Source: Aldersonia kunmingensis
GTDB taxonomy: Bacteria > Actinomycetota > Actinomycetes > Mycobacteriales > Mycobacteriaceae
Direction: 5' to 3'
Assembly (NCBI RefSeq): GCF_001646865.1
Contig: NZ_LRRB01000231.1
Location: 1 to 34,423, forward strand
DNA: 34,423 bases
Shown: positions 23,817-32,398 of the stretch, one piece after another
Layout: every line of letters begins with the position of its first letter
Position numbering within the stretch: position 1 is the first letter of the stretch
Notes under the pieces: model-generated
What the model was told of the DNA's origin: nothing
Databases searched by the model: none
Seen by the model: the letters and a program-made list of their open reading frames with translations, nothing else
Translations under genes and position numbers: made by a program

Positions 23817-26516
23817 TCAGTAGGTCAGCCGTCGCGGCCCGACATCGAAATTGCTCGGCTCCGGACCGATCCGCAACCGGCCGTAGAGCACCTCGACCGA
23901 TTCCGCGGACACCAGCACCGGCTCCAACGCGACCTCCCGAATATCGGGCAGGTCGTCACACATAGCCGAAATCCGTTGCGCCAATTCCGCGATGGCGTCC
24001 TTGTCGACCGGTTCGAGAGTGCGATAACCGGACAGCAGCGGAGCAGCCCGGGGCGCGTCGAGCAGTTCCATCGCCTCCCCCTCGGTCAGCGGCAGCGCGC
24101 GATACGCGCGGTCACCGATCAGGTCCATGATCATCCCGGACAGGCCGAACTGGATCACCGAGCCGAACGACGGGTCATCCCGAACCCGCAGCACGACTCC
24201 GAGGCCTTTTCGCGCCATCCGCTGCACGTGCACAAGCGACTGCCCCGAGATGGCGGAGAGATCGTCGTAGGCCAACCGCACCGAGTCGGGAGTGGCCAGA
24301 TCCAGCCGCACACCGTCCAGGTCGGCGCGCTGGCGCCACATCTCCCCCGTCGCCTTCACCGCCACCGGATACCCGAGTTCCTCGGCCGCGGACACGGCCT
24401 CGTCGGGACCGACGACCTCCCTAAAGTCCACGACCTCGATCCCGAAGCAGTCGAACAGCCGGACCGCCTCCAGATCCGACAGCCAGCGGCCGTCCGGTGA
24501 CTGCACGAGCCACTCGGCGACCAGCGCGCGGGCGGCGTCGGTCTCGATTCCGTCGGGTCGCACGACCTGCGATGCCGGTTTCGTCCGCCACACCGCGTAG
24601 CGGAGCGCCTTCGCGAGCGCGTGGACCGCGCGTTGCGGGTCGGAGTAGGACGGGATCGAACCGCGAACCGGATGGCCGCGCTCGTCCCGGACCGCGAGGG
24701 GTCCCGGGATCCCTTCCGCCGCAGCAAAACTCGCGAGTACCGGCTTGTTCGGGAACTCGTCCACTGCGGCCCGCATCGCCTCGGCGAACGGCGTCCCGTC
24801 GACCGGCACGGCGGGCGAGAAGATCGACAGCACCGCGTCGACCTCCGGGTCGACGAGCATTGTTCGCAGCCACTCGCGGTAGTTGTCCGGGGTTGCCGCG
24901 GGCCCGAGCCCGACTGCGTGGGCGATGTCGAAGCCCTCGGCGCGGGCCTTGTCGGTGCTGAGCCGGTTCAGCGCCGCGCTATTGCCGACCACCGCAAGCC
25001 GCGACCCGGCCGGCAGGGGCTGATAGCCGAGCAGCACCGCGCAATCGAACAGCTCGTTCACCGAGACGACCTGGATGATGCCGGTCTGGGCGAACATGTC
25101 CGCGACGACGGCGGAACCGGCCTCGTCGGCTCCCGCTTGGCCGAGCACACCCGTCCGGCCGGTGCCGACCACGACGATGGGCTTGGAACGCGCCACCCGC
25201 CGCGCGATCCGGGAGAACTTTCGCGGATTGCCGAACGTCTCGAGGTAGAGCAGTACTACTTCGGTGTCGGCATCGGTATCCCAGTACTGCATCAGGTCGT
25301 TGCCGGACACGTCGGCGCGGTTTCCGGCGGACACGAATGTGGACAGTCCAACTCCCCGGTTCGCCGCCTCACGCAGAATCGCGGCACCGAGCGGGCCGGA
25401 CTGGCAGAAGAACCCCACCCGGCCGCGCTGCGGCAGCACTGACGCCAGCGTCGCGTTCAGCGCGACCGCGGGATCGGTGTTGGCGATGCCGAGCGCGTTC
25501 GGCCCCACGACGCGCATGCCGTGCCGGCGGGCGTCGTGCACGATCCGCTGTTCGGCGGCTCGGCCCTCGTCCGTGCCTTCCTCGGCGAACCCCGCCGCGA
25601 GCACGACGAGTCCTTTGACCCCCTTCGCGAGGCAGTCGTCGAAGACCTCACCCATCGACCCGGCCGGCACCGCCACCACCGCGAGATCGACGTCGTCGGG
25701 GATATCGCGCACGGTGGCGTAGCTCCGCACACCGTGCACCGAGCGGTGCGAGGAATTGACCGGGTACACCGGGCCGGTGAACTCGGCGGCGAGCAGATTG
25801 GCCAGCGCGGCCGTGCCGACCTTGCCCGGCGTGGCGGATGCTCCGATCACCGCGACCGAGCGCGGCGTCAGCAGGTTGCGCACGCTGCGCGCCTCGCTCG
25901 CGCGTTCGCGGGCGTCGCGCACCGACAGCAACGCGTCGGTCGGGTCGATCGCGAACTTGAGATGCATCACCGACCCGTCGAGGCTGCGCTCGAGCTCGTA
26001 CCCCGCCTCGCGGAACACCATCAACATGCCGCGGTTCTCGGACAGCACCTCGGCGACGAAAGTCTCTATGCCGTTCTCAGCCGCCGCGCCGGCGAGGTGT
26101 TCGAGCAGGATCGAGCCGAGGCCTCTGCTCTGGTGCGCGTCGGCAATGACGAAAGCGACTTCCGCCGAACGGGTTCCGACGTCGTCGGGCAGGCCCTCGT
26201 AGCGGCCGATGCCGATGATCTCGTCGCCGAGGACTGCGACGAATGCCACCCGTTTGTGGTAGTCGATGTTGACATCGTGTTCGAGTTCCTTCGCCGACAA
26301 CCGCGGGTGCGGACCGAAGTAGCGCAGGTATCGGGACCGGTCCGAGAGTGCCTCGTGGAACTTCACGACAAGTTCTGCGTCCTCCGGCGCGATCGGCCGA
26401 AGCGTAACCACGCGCCCATCGGACGCGAGCACATCAGCGATCCAGTGCCGCGGAAATCCCGGATCCGCCGATGTCACCCGGTGCTGGGCGGAGTCGAGGT
26501 TCGTCTCGCCGGTCAC
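23817..26516 (-). CDS. Bifunctional GNAT acetyltransferase / NDP-forming acyl-CoA ligase-like protein (Pat type)
   Basis: An 899-residue multidomain protein. Residues 36-185 are a GNAT acetyltransferase with the acetyl-CoA loop QSRGLGS (129-135). Residues 212-340 form a CoA-binding domain starting SVAVIGASATPGKVG. Residues about 365-600 are succinyl-CoA-ligase-like (FFCQSGPLGAAIL). Residues 665-890 are ATP-grasp, LSDLEAVRLFDCFGIEVVD, with the VRDDPSFGSVIQFGLSG region. In active ligases a phospho-histidine sits in SHTG; here the aligned stretch is GQAG (459-462), so Gln460 replaces the His and the ligase reaction is probably lost, as in the Pat protein acetyltransferases. It would acetylate lysine, for instance of acyl-CoA synthetases, perhaps sensing CoA or nucleotides. 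It begins 15 bases after the acuC stop, so the two are one operon. Confidence 0.88.
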   Translation of the reverse strand: MTGETNLDSAQHRVTSADPGFPRHWIADVLASDGRVVTLRPIAPEDAELVVKFHEALSDRSRYLRYFGPHPRLSAKELEHDVNIDYHKRVAFVAVLGDEIIGIGRYEGLPDDVGTRSAEVAFVIADAHQSRGLGSILLEHLAGAAAENGIETFVAEVLSENRGMLMVFREAGYELERSLDGSVMHLKFAIDPTDALLSVRDARERASEARSVRNLLTPRSVAVIGASATPGKVGTAALANLLAAEFTGPVYPVNSSHRSVHGVRSYATVRDIPDDVDLAVVAVPAGSMGEVFDDCLAKGVKGLVVLAAGFAEEGTDEGRAAEQRIVHDARRHGMRVVGPNALGIANTDPAVALNATLASVLPQRGRVGFFCQSGPLGAAILREAANRGVGLSTFVSAGNRADVSGNDLMQYWDTDADTEVVLLYLETFGNPRKFSRIARRVARSKPIVVVGTGRTGVLGQAGADEAGSAVVADMFAQTGIIQVVSVNELFDCAVLLGYQPLPAGSRLAVVGNSAALNRLSTDKARAEGFDIAHAVGLGPAATPDNYREWLRTMLVDPEVDAVLSIFSPAVPVDGTPFAEAMRAAVDEFPNKPVLASFAAAEGIPGPLAVRDERGHPVRGSIPSYSDPQRAVHALAKALRYAVWRTKPASQVVRPDGIETDAARALVAEWLVQSPDGRWLSDLEAVRLFDCFGIEVVDFREVVGPDEAVSAAEELGYPVAVKATGEMWRQRADLDGVRLDLATPDSVRLAYDDLSAISGQSLVHVQRMARKGLGVVLRVRDDPSFGSVIQFGLSGMIMDLIGDRAYRALPLTEGEAMELLDAPRAAPLLSGYRTLEPVDKDAIAELAQRISAMCDDLPDIREVALEPVLVSAESVEVLYGRLRIGPEPSNFDVGPRRLTY

Positions 26517-26531
26517 GTGCCCTCCTGGTGG

Positions 26532-27836
26532 TCAGTCGCGGGGGTCGTCCGGATCGAGGCCGAGCAGTGGAAACACCGCTCGGCGAGTGGCCTGGATCGA
26601 CCCGTCCACCCTGACGAGCGCCCGGTCGTAGGCCGAGTCACCGGTCTCGGGCGCACCGCCCGGCCCGTCCCAGGGCAGGTAATGCGCGAGTTCGCCATCG
26701 CCCATCGCCGTCGGCAGTTCGACTGCGGGCGCCAGCCGGGTGATCCGCGCATTCCACTCCTCGGGGATCGGGGTGGCCGGGTCGATATCGCGATCGAGAG
26801 CTGCGGCGATCAGGTGGGTCCACGACCGCGGCACGACGCGCACCAACCCGTACCCGCCGCCGCCGACCGCAAGCCAACGCCCCTCGGCGTAGCGGTCGGC
26901 GAGATCGCGCATCGCGAGGAAAGCCGCGCGTTGGCCATCCACACTCAGCGCGAGATCCGCCAACGGATCCTCACGATGGGTGTCCACGCCGCACTGACTG
27001 ACGATGATCTGCGGGGCAAATGCGGCAATCGCGCCGGGCACGACCGCATGAAAGGCCCGCAGCCACACCGGATCCGACGTGCCGGGCAAAACAGGCAAAT
27101 TGACCGCCCGGCCGGCACCCTCGTCGATACCGACCTCACTCGACCACCCGGTCCCCGGCCACAACGTCGCCGGATGCTGATGGATCGAGACCGTCAGCAC
27201 CCTCGGGTCGCCCTGGAATGCGCGCTCCACACCGTCGCCGTGATGCACGTCGACGTCGATATAGGCGATCCGGTCGTAGCCGTTTTCGAGCAGCCAGGAA
27301 ATGGCGACCGCGACATCGTTGTAGACGCAGAAGCCCGACGCCGCCGAGGCCAGCGCGTGGTGCATTCCGCCGCCGATACTGACAGCCCGCCGGGCGCGAC
27401 CTGCGGCGATCTCCTTTGCCGCCGCCAGGGTGCCGCCGACGATGGTCGACGCCGCCTCGTGCATATGCGGAAAAATTGGATTGTCGCTGTTCCCGAGACC
27501 GAACGGAGCATCCGTCGGCGCGTCGTCGCGGGGCTCGAAATCCTCCGGCGGCCGGTTGTCGACGTCCTTGACCGCCTCGATGTAGCGCGCGGTGTGGATG
27601 CGCAGCAGATCCGGTTCGGTAGCGGCCGCCGGTTCGACGACCTCCACGCCCTCGAGCAGCCCGATCGACGTGGCAAGTGCCATGGTCAGGTCCAGGCGCA
27701 CCGGGTTCATCGGGTGCCCCTTGGCCCAGGTGTAGCTCAGATAACGCGGTGACCAGACCAATGCGTGCCCGGGACCGGATTGTGACCGCCCGGACCGATC
27801 AGTTGGCGGCTCACCCTCGCGCGCCTGCACAGCCAT
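26532..27836 (-). CDS. acuC: AcuC-type histone deacetylase family protein
   Basis: A 434-residue zinc-dependent deacetylase. Key HDAC features are GGGMHHAL (His159, His160, the charge relay), YIDVDVHHGDG (Asp196, His198 as zinc ligands), GVDTHREDP (Asp285, third ligand) and GGGGYG (325-330, with the transition-state Tyr). The class I/AcuC fold runs from VWSPRYLSYTWAKGHPMNPV onward. The first 24 residues are poorly conserved. The start is ATG 27836, with no ribosome site. It would remove acetyl groups from lysines, e.g. to reactivate acetyl-CoA synthetase. The open frame further upstream is an antisense artefact over ideR and galE. It diverges from ideR (153 bases) and precedes pat in one operon. 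Confidence 0.92.
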   Translation of the reverse strand: MAVQAREGEPPTDRSGRSQSGPGHALVWSPRYLSYTWAKGHPMNPVRLDLTMALATSIGLLEGVEVVEPAAATEPDLLRIHTARYIEAVKDVDNRPPEDFEPRDDAPTDAPFGLGNSDNPIFPHMHEAASTIVGGTLAAAKEIAAGRARRAVSIGGGMHHALASAASGFCVYNDVAVAISWLLENGYDRIAYIDVDVHHGDGVERAFQGDPRVLTVSIHQHPATLWPGTGWSSEVGIDEGAGRAVNLPVLPGTSDPVWLRAFHAVVPGAIAAFAPQIIVSQCGVDTHREDPLADLALSVDGQRAAFLAMRDLADRYAEGRWLAVGGGGYGLVRVVPRSWTHLIAAALDRDIDPATPIPEEWNARITRLAPAVELPTAMGDGELAHYLPWDGPGGAPETGDSAYDRALVRVDGSIQATRRAVFPLLGLDPDDPRD

Positions 27837-27989
27837 GTGGTTCAAACTACTTCGCTGCCTGGAATCTCGGCCTGCCTTGCGATGTTGATAGTGGTGCACG
27901 CCTCTCGATCGACTCGTCGCCCGGGCGGCGTGGAAGACCCGATTCGCTGCGCGGACCGGTAGAATTTGCGTGGACGAAGGGGTGTGAGG
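27837..27989. promoter_or_regulatory. Divergent promoter region acuC / ideR
   Basis: TAGAAT at 27960-27965 is a good -10 for ideR, with transcription near 27972 and a short leader; its -35 is weak. On the other strand TATCAA (complement of 27885-27890) may serve acuC. I looked for an iron box of the TTAGGTTAGGCTAACCTAA type and found none. Confidence 0.4.
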
Positions 27990-28676
27990 GTGAAGGATCT
28001 TGTCGACACCACGGAGATGTATCTCCGCACGATTTACGACCTCGAAGAAGAGGGCGTAATTCCGCTGCGGGCGCGCATCGCCGAACGGCTCGAGCAGAGC
28101 GGTCCGACGGTGAGCCAGACCGTCGCACGTATGGAACGCGACGGATTGCTGCTGGTCGCCGGAGATCGACATCTCGAGCTGACCCCCAAGGGACGATCGC
28201 TCGCGGTCGCCGTCATGCGCAAGCACCGGCTCGCGGAGCGTCTGCTCGTCGATGTCATCGGCCTCGATTGGTCCGAAGTGCACGCCGAGGCATGCCGCTG
28301 GGAGCACGTCATGAGCGAACAGGTCGAGCGTCGCCTCATGGAGGTGCTCAACCACCCGACCACGTCGCCGTACGGCAATCCGATCCCCGGCCTCGAAGAG
28401 CTCGGCCTGGAAGAGAACTTCAACACACCCGAACGCCTCATCCGGCTCACCGAGATCCCCAACGGTGCGCCCACTGCTGTCGTCGTCCGCCGCCTTGCCG
28501 AGTACGTGCAGTCCGAGCCCGACGTCATCGCCAGTCTGCGTGAGGCGGGAGTCGTCCCGGACGCGCGCGTTACAGTCGAGACCAAGCCGGGCTCGGTAGC
28601 CATTGTGGTTCCGGGTCATAGCGCTTACGAACTCAGTGAAGAGATGGCCCACGCCGTGCAGGTGAAGCTGGTCTGA
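27990..28676 (+). CDS. ideR: Iron-dependent repressor IdeR (DtxR family)
   Basis: A 228-residue metalloregulator. Residues 1-73 are the winged helix (LVDTTEMYLRTIYDLEEEGV, RIAERLEQSGPTVSQTVARM). Residues 74-140 are the dimerisation and metal domain. All known M. tuberculosis IdeR ligands are present at the same numbers: Met10, Cys102, Glu105, His106 for the primary site and His79, Glu83, His98 for the ancillary site. Residues about 150-228 form the SH3-like domain. With Fe2+ it represses siderophore genes and activates iron storage. The start GTG at 27990 is chosen because it gives Met-Lys-Asp-Leu, matching the family length of about 230; GAAGGGG lies upstream. Confidence 0.96.
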   Translation: MKDLVDTTEMYLRTIYDLEEEGVIPLRARIAERLEQSGPTVSQTVARMERDGLLLVAGDRHLELTPKGRSLAVAVMRKHRLAERLLVDVIGLDWSEVHAEACRWEHVMSEQVERRLMEVLNHPTTSPYGNPIPGLEELGLEENFNTPERLIRLTEIPNGAPTAVVVRRLAEYVQSEPDVIASLREAGVVPDARVTVETKPGSVAIVVPGHSAYELSEEMAHAVQVKLV

Positions 28677-28742
28677 CAACGACCGCGCCCGCCGGGATGA
28701 CTGTGTGGAACACGCAGACCGTGGCGGACGCGAAGGAGCGTT

Positions 28743-29717
28743 GTGAAACTTCTGGTGACCGGCGGTGCCGGCTATGTCGGCAGCGTGTGCGCCAAGGTTC
28801 TGATCGAGCGGGGCCACGAGGTCGTGGTGCTCGACGACCTGTCCACCGGAAATGCCGACGCCGTGCCGGAGGGCGCCGCGTTCGTCGAGGGTGATCTCGC
28901 CACCGAATCCCAGCCGTTGCTCGCGGACGGCAGTTTCGACGGGGTCCTGCATTTCGGGGCGAAATCGCTGGTCGGCGAATCGGTTATCGAGCCGGAGTCC
29001 TACTGGTACGGCAACGTGGTGAAGTCGCTCGACCTGCTCGAGGCGATGCGCGAGTCGGGTACGACCCGGCTGGTGTTCTCCTCTACGGCGGCGACCTACG
29101 GCGAGCCGGAAACCACGCCCATAACCGAGGATGCGCCTGCGCGCCCTACCAATCCGTACGGCGCCAGCAAGCTCGCTATCGACCACGCCATCACCTCGTA
29201 CGCGATTGCGCACGGTCTCGCCGCCACCAGCCTGCGATATTTCAATGTCGCCGGCGCGTATGCCGGGCTCGGCGAAAACCGGCTCGTGGAAACCCATTTG
29301 ATTCCGCTCGTGCTGCAGGTGGCGATCGGCCGGCGCGAGAGCATCGCGGTATTCGGCACCGACTGGCCCACTCCGGACGGCACGGCAGTGCGCGACTACA
29401 TCCACATCCGCGACCTGGCGGAGGCGCACGTGCTGGCGCTCGAGTCCGCCGAACCCGGAAAGCACCGGATTTACAACCTCGGCAGCGGCAACGGATTCAG
29501 TGTGCGCGAGGTCATTTCGGCATGCGAGCGGGTCACCGGCAGCCCGATCAACGCCCAGGACGCTCCCCGGCGCGCGGGTGACCCCGCAGTGCTGGTGGCG
29601 TCGAGCGCGCGGGCGATCGCGGAGCTCGGCTGGAGTCCGCAGCACACGCAGCTCGACGAGATCGTCGCCGACGCATGGACGTACCTGCAGTCGCTCGGCG
29701 ACCGCGCACGAGGCTGA
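28743..29717 (+). CDS. galE: UDP-glucose 4-epimerase GalE
   Basis: A 324-residue short-chain dehydrogenase of the extended class, interconverting UDP-glucose and UDP-galactose; UDP-galactose feeds galactan of the arabinogalactan cell wall. The NAD site TGGAGYVG is at 6-13. The catalytic motif is complete: Ser114-Thr115 in [11 protein letters not shown] and Tyr139-Lys143 in [11 protein letters not shown]. The later signature [11 protein letters not shown] and the substrate region [19 protein letters not shown] are also present. The start is GTG with GAAGGAG 4 bases upstream. It follows ideR by 66 bases and may share its transcript, as in corynebacteria where galE follows dtxR. Confidence 0.93.
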   Translation: MKLLVTGGAGYVGSVCAKVLIERGHEVVVLDDLSTGNADAVPEGAAFVEGDLATESQPLLADGSFDGVLHFGAKSLVGESVIEPESYWYGNVVKSLDLLEAMRESGTTRLVFSSTAATYGEPETTPITEDAPARPTNPYGASKLAIDHAITSYAIAHGLAATSLRYFNVAGAYAGLGENRLVETHLIPLVLQVAIGRRESIAVFGTDWPTPDGTAVRDYIHIRDLAEAHVLALESAEPGKHRIYNLGSGNGFSVREVISACERVTGSPINAQDAPRRAGDPAVLVASSARAIAELGWSPQHTQLDEIVADAWTYLQSLGDRARG

Positions 29718-29731
29718 CCCCGGTCGCATGA

Positions 29732-30898
29732 TCAACGCTCCCGCGCAGGCGGGAGCGGCACCCCGAGCGTGCACGCTTGCTCGAACCCACAGGTCGCCAG
29801 TTCGCGCATCGCCTCGGGCCGAATCCCGCCCTGCAGCGCCGAGTCGAGCATCCACGCGAGCCGGTGTTCCGGGTCCGCGGTCAGCGCCGCCTCGAACGCA
29901 ATGCCCGCAAGCGGGCCATCTCCGCGCACGTAGGCGCTGAAGCCGAGCAGGGTTGCGGCGTCGGCACGTTCCGGATGAGGCAGCACGCGGGTCATCGCCA
30001 GCCACAGCGCTTCCGCAGCGAGATCCTTCTCACCGACCGCCAGCGCCATCACGGCGTCACGCACGATGCGATGTTCCAACGCCAGCGCGAGTGCCGCGAA
30101 CGCCCGCGCGGAAGGTTCCTCGCCGCTGGCCAGATTGTCGACTTCGAACAGCACGAACTCGAGTTTCTTTCGCGCGGTGAAGCTTCGGCCCGTTCGCTGC
30201 CCACCGAAGCGCTCGGCCTGTGCCGCGCGCACCTCGGGCAGGGCGCGCGCGACTTCGCGCCGCCGGGCACGATCGCCGGTGAGCAGATCGGCCAACTCGG
30301 TGCGTGAAGCGCGGATCTGCCTGCCCTCCAGCACATGTGCGGTTGTCACCGGCGACACGTCCGGATCCGGCACGAGTCCGTTCCTGGGGTCATCGAGCAA
30401 GCTCCACCACGGACTGCCAGTCGCGATTTCACAAGTGACATGAGCGCCGATCAAAGCACAGCCATGCTTCCCCACCGCCCGCGCGACGGCTTCGACCACC
30501 GCGGTGTGCAGCGGCGCGCGGGACATGGCCGCGCATTCCGCAGTCCCGTCCCCAGTGCACCAGTGACAATCGCGGCAATCCGCGTCCTGGTCCACCACGA
30601 CGGCGATCACCGAGGTTGCCCGTTCGCGGGCGCACACGATGGCGAATTGCTCGATCGCGGCGGCCATTTCCGCAGTGAGACCCGGCTCGATTGCCGAATC
30701 GCCTGGCGGGGCGATCAAATCGTGTCGCATCACAGCGCCGAGTGCCGTGCCGGTCGGTCCCCCGAGGCACACCAGGACCACCGAGCGCTCCGGCCGGAAG
30801 CCGAGCATCGCCGGGATCGCGGCGAGGAGATCGCCGGGATCACTGATACGCAGCGGAGGTCGCGCGGTCGGGTTGAACGGGTCAGCCGAAGTCGTCAT
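29732..30898 (-). CDS. DUF4192 domain protein
   Basis: A 388-residue protein of the DUF4192 family, common in actinobacteria and of unknown function. Typical segments are PLRISDPGDLLAAIPAMLGF, RPERSVVLVCLGGPTGTALG and LIAPPGDSAIEPGLTAEMAA near the start, and WLAMTRVLPHPERADAATLL, AYVRGDGPLAGIAFEAALTA and DPEHRLAWMLDSALQGGIRP near the end, the last forming a helical part. A cluster of cysteines (CRDCHWC and ECAAM) may bind a metal. I prefer the ATG at 30898 because the conserved part begins soon after; a GTG at 30955 extends it by 19 residues. It is convergent with galE, 14 bases apart. Confidence 0.8.
   Translation of the reverse strand: MTTSADPFNPTARPPLRISDPGDLLAAIPAMLGFRPERSVVLVCLGGPTGTALGAVMRHDLIAPPGDSAIEPGLTAEMAAAIEQFAIVCARERATSVIAVVVDQDADCRDCHWCTGDGTAECAAMSRAPLHTAVVEAVARAVGKHGCALIGAHVTCEIATGSPWWSLLDDPRNGLVPDPDVSPVTTAHVLEGRQIRASRTELADLLTGDRARRREVARALPEVRAAQAERFGGQRTGRSFTARKKLEFVLFEVDNLASGEEPSARAFAALALALEHRIVRDAVMALAVGEKDLAAEALWLAMTRVLPHPERADAATLLGFSAYVRGDGPLAGIAFEAALTADPEHRLAWMLDSALQGGIRPEAMRELATCGFEQACTLGVPLPPARER
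29736..29757. terminator. Hairpin at the galE / DUF4192 junction
   Basis: CGCTCCCGC, loop GCAG and GCGGGAGCG form a perfect 9-bp stem inside the last codons of the DUF4192 gene, 18 bases after the galE stop. It may act as the galE terminator; no T run follows. Confidence 0.4.
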
Positions 30899-31049
30899 GT
30901 CCGACAGCGTGCCCGCGGCCGGCACCCAACTCCGTTGCGTGACCTGGGCTTTCACACTTGCCTGTGGACACGCTGCCCACTGTGGACAACCCGCGCCGCA
31001 GGGCCATCGAGCGACTGGGTTTGTCGGTATGGCGGTGTAGGGCCCGACG

Positions 31050-31769
31050 TTAGGCGTGCGCGACCCGCGCGACGGCGTCGGTGAAGATCGCGTCCAGCGC
31101 GGTCGTATCGGGTTGAATCCCGTTGAAGCTCATGTACGTCGCGGAAACCCGCACGTCATCGCACTGCGCGATGAAGGTGAGCATCGACTGCGCGAGGCTG
31201 ACGGCACCGGTCCCGGATCGCACGGTCTGGCGCACGGCCAGCGCGTCGTCGGCGTTCACCACCGGCGGCGGGAGCAATTCGGTGTGGACCGTGGACTTCG
31301 TCTGCGCGGTGGTGACTTCCACGTCTGGGCAGCGCCGCAACTGCGCTTCGTACTGGTCGAGCGGCTGGTCGGTGCGACTGAGCGCGACCGTGATCGTGGC
31401 CCGGCTCTTCGCGTCCGTGCCGACCACGATCGCGGCCTCGTCATTGTCGCGATTCTGCTGCGCCGGTTCACATCCCGCTGGCTGCACCTTGGCTCCCGGC
31501 GGGATCCCCGTCAGGTCCGCAGCGGCCTGTTCGACCGCCTTGGGCGACAGCACCACCGCCGGATAACGCGCGGGGAATTCCTCGGGCCCGGGCAGCAGAT
31601 CAGCGAGGCTGGCATCCAGCCGCGCGGGTGGTCCGGCGCCCTCGGGTACCGCAGTGCCCGATACCTCGGCTGCGCAGCCGGCGGTGAATATCGCCAGCGC
31701 GGCGAACACGCCGAGCCGACTCAGTACCGATGACTTCGCCCCTGGGTTTCCGGCTGTACCCATCCCCAT
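31050..31769 (-). CDS. Lipoprotein, DUF5642-like secreted protein
   Basis: A 239-residue protein with a lipoprotein signal: a hydrophobic segment LSRLGVFAALAIFTAGC whose lipobox FTAGC makes the Cys the lipidated residue. The mature part (LLPGPEEFPARYPAVVLSPK, then PAGCEPAQQNRDNDEAAIVV, PDVEVTTAQTKSTVHTELLP) resembles the sensor/DUF5642-type lipoproteins of mycobacteria and nocardiae, with paired cysteines. It should sit on the outside of the membrane; function unknown. Two Met codons (31769, 31763) are possible starts; the first has GAGG about 10 bases upstream. The preceding open frame to 32231 is not coding. Confidence 0.75.
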   Translation of the reverse strand: MGMGTAGNPGAKSSVLSRLGVFAALAIFTAGCAAEVSGTAVPEGAGPPARLDASLADLLPGPEEFPARYPAVVLSPKAVEQAAADLTGIPPGAKVQPAGCEPAQQNRDNDEAAIVVGTDAKSRATITVALSRTDQPLDQYEAQLRRCPDVEVTTAQTKSTVHTELLPPPVVNADDALAVRQTVRSGTGAVSLAQSMLTFIAQCDDVRVSATYMSFNGIQPDTTALDAIFTDAVARVAHA

Positions 31770-31855
31770 GCGTTCCGATCCTCGTAGCGACTGTCCGCGG
31801 GGCGGCGTGTTGCAGCCCCCGCGAACAGTGTGCCTGCCGGTACGCGCAAGCGCCG

Positions 31856-32398
31856 TCAGGGCGCCGCCGGTTCCTCTGAGCTCGCGGAATCGAGGAGGAT
31901 CTCGGCTACGAGCGCGATGACCTCGGACCCGGCCTTCGCGGGGGACCCGGCGTCGAATGGGGGTTGCGGGTCGTACTCGATCGCGAGCTGGATGGCCTTG
32001 GCCACGTCCTCGCCGGCCAGCCTTGCGGCGAGGGTGAGGCCGAGATCGATGCCCGACGAGATGCCTGCGGCAGTCGCCACCTTGCCGCGGATCACCACTC
32101 GATCGCTCGACGGGACGGCGCCGAGCGAACCCAGCACTTCGAGAGCTCCCCAATGGCAGGCGGCATCGATTCCGTCGAGTACGCCGGCCCGAGCAAGGTA
32201 CAGCGATCCGGTGCACACGCTTGTCGTCCACGTTGTGGTGGGGTGCACGTCGCGGAGCCAGCGCACCAGCGGGTCATCGTCTGTGCCGGTCGGGTCCGCG
32301 AATCCGCCTGGCACGACGATCACGTCCCGTGCGGACATCTCGTCGAAGCCTGCCGTCGCAACGACAGCGCGCGGGTGTGGTCGAGTACCGGTTTTCAC
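31856..32398 (-). pseudogene. DJ-1/PfpI family protein, 5'-truncated
   Basis: From about 32365 down to the stop the frame encodes an unbroken DJ-1/PfpI domain. It starts at VATAGFDEMSARDVIVVPGG, runs through the nucleophile elbow SVCTGSLYLARAGVLDGIDA (Cys in SVCTG) and GKVATAAGISSGIDLGLTLA, and ends with IQLAIEYDPQPPFDAGSPAK. Whole members of this family have about 55 more N-terminal residues (first strand and helix, MQIAI...GPYEVL type), which are missing. Instead the frame runs into antisense of the adjacent GlxA remnant. The GTG at 32398 could still start a 180-residue product, but without strand 1 it is unlikely to fold. The deletion end is discussed in the findings. Confidence 0.72.

Noticed and set aside
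25521-27752. A 743-codon frame antisense to pat and acuC
   Set aside because: Rich in Arg/His/Asp with no domains, opposite two well-supported enzymes.
27837-27989. An IdeR iron box before ideR or acuC
   Set aside because: No 19-base TTAGGTTAGGCTAACCTAA-like palindrome is visible.
27837-30005. The long upstream extension of the acuC frame
   Set aside because: It runs antisense over ideR and galE. AcuC has normal length from ATG 27836.
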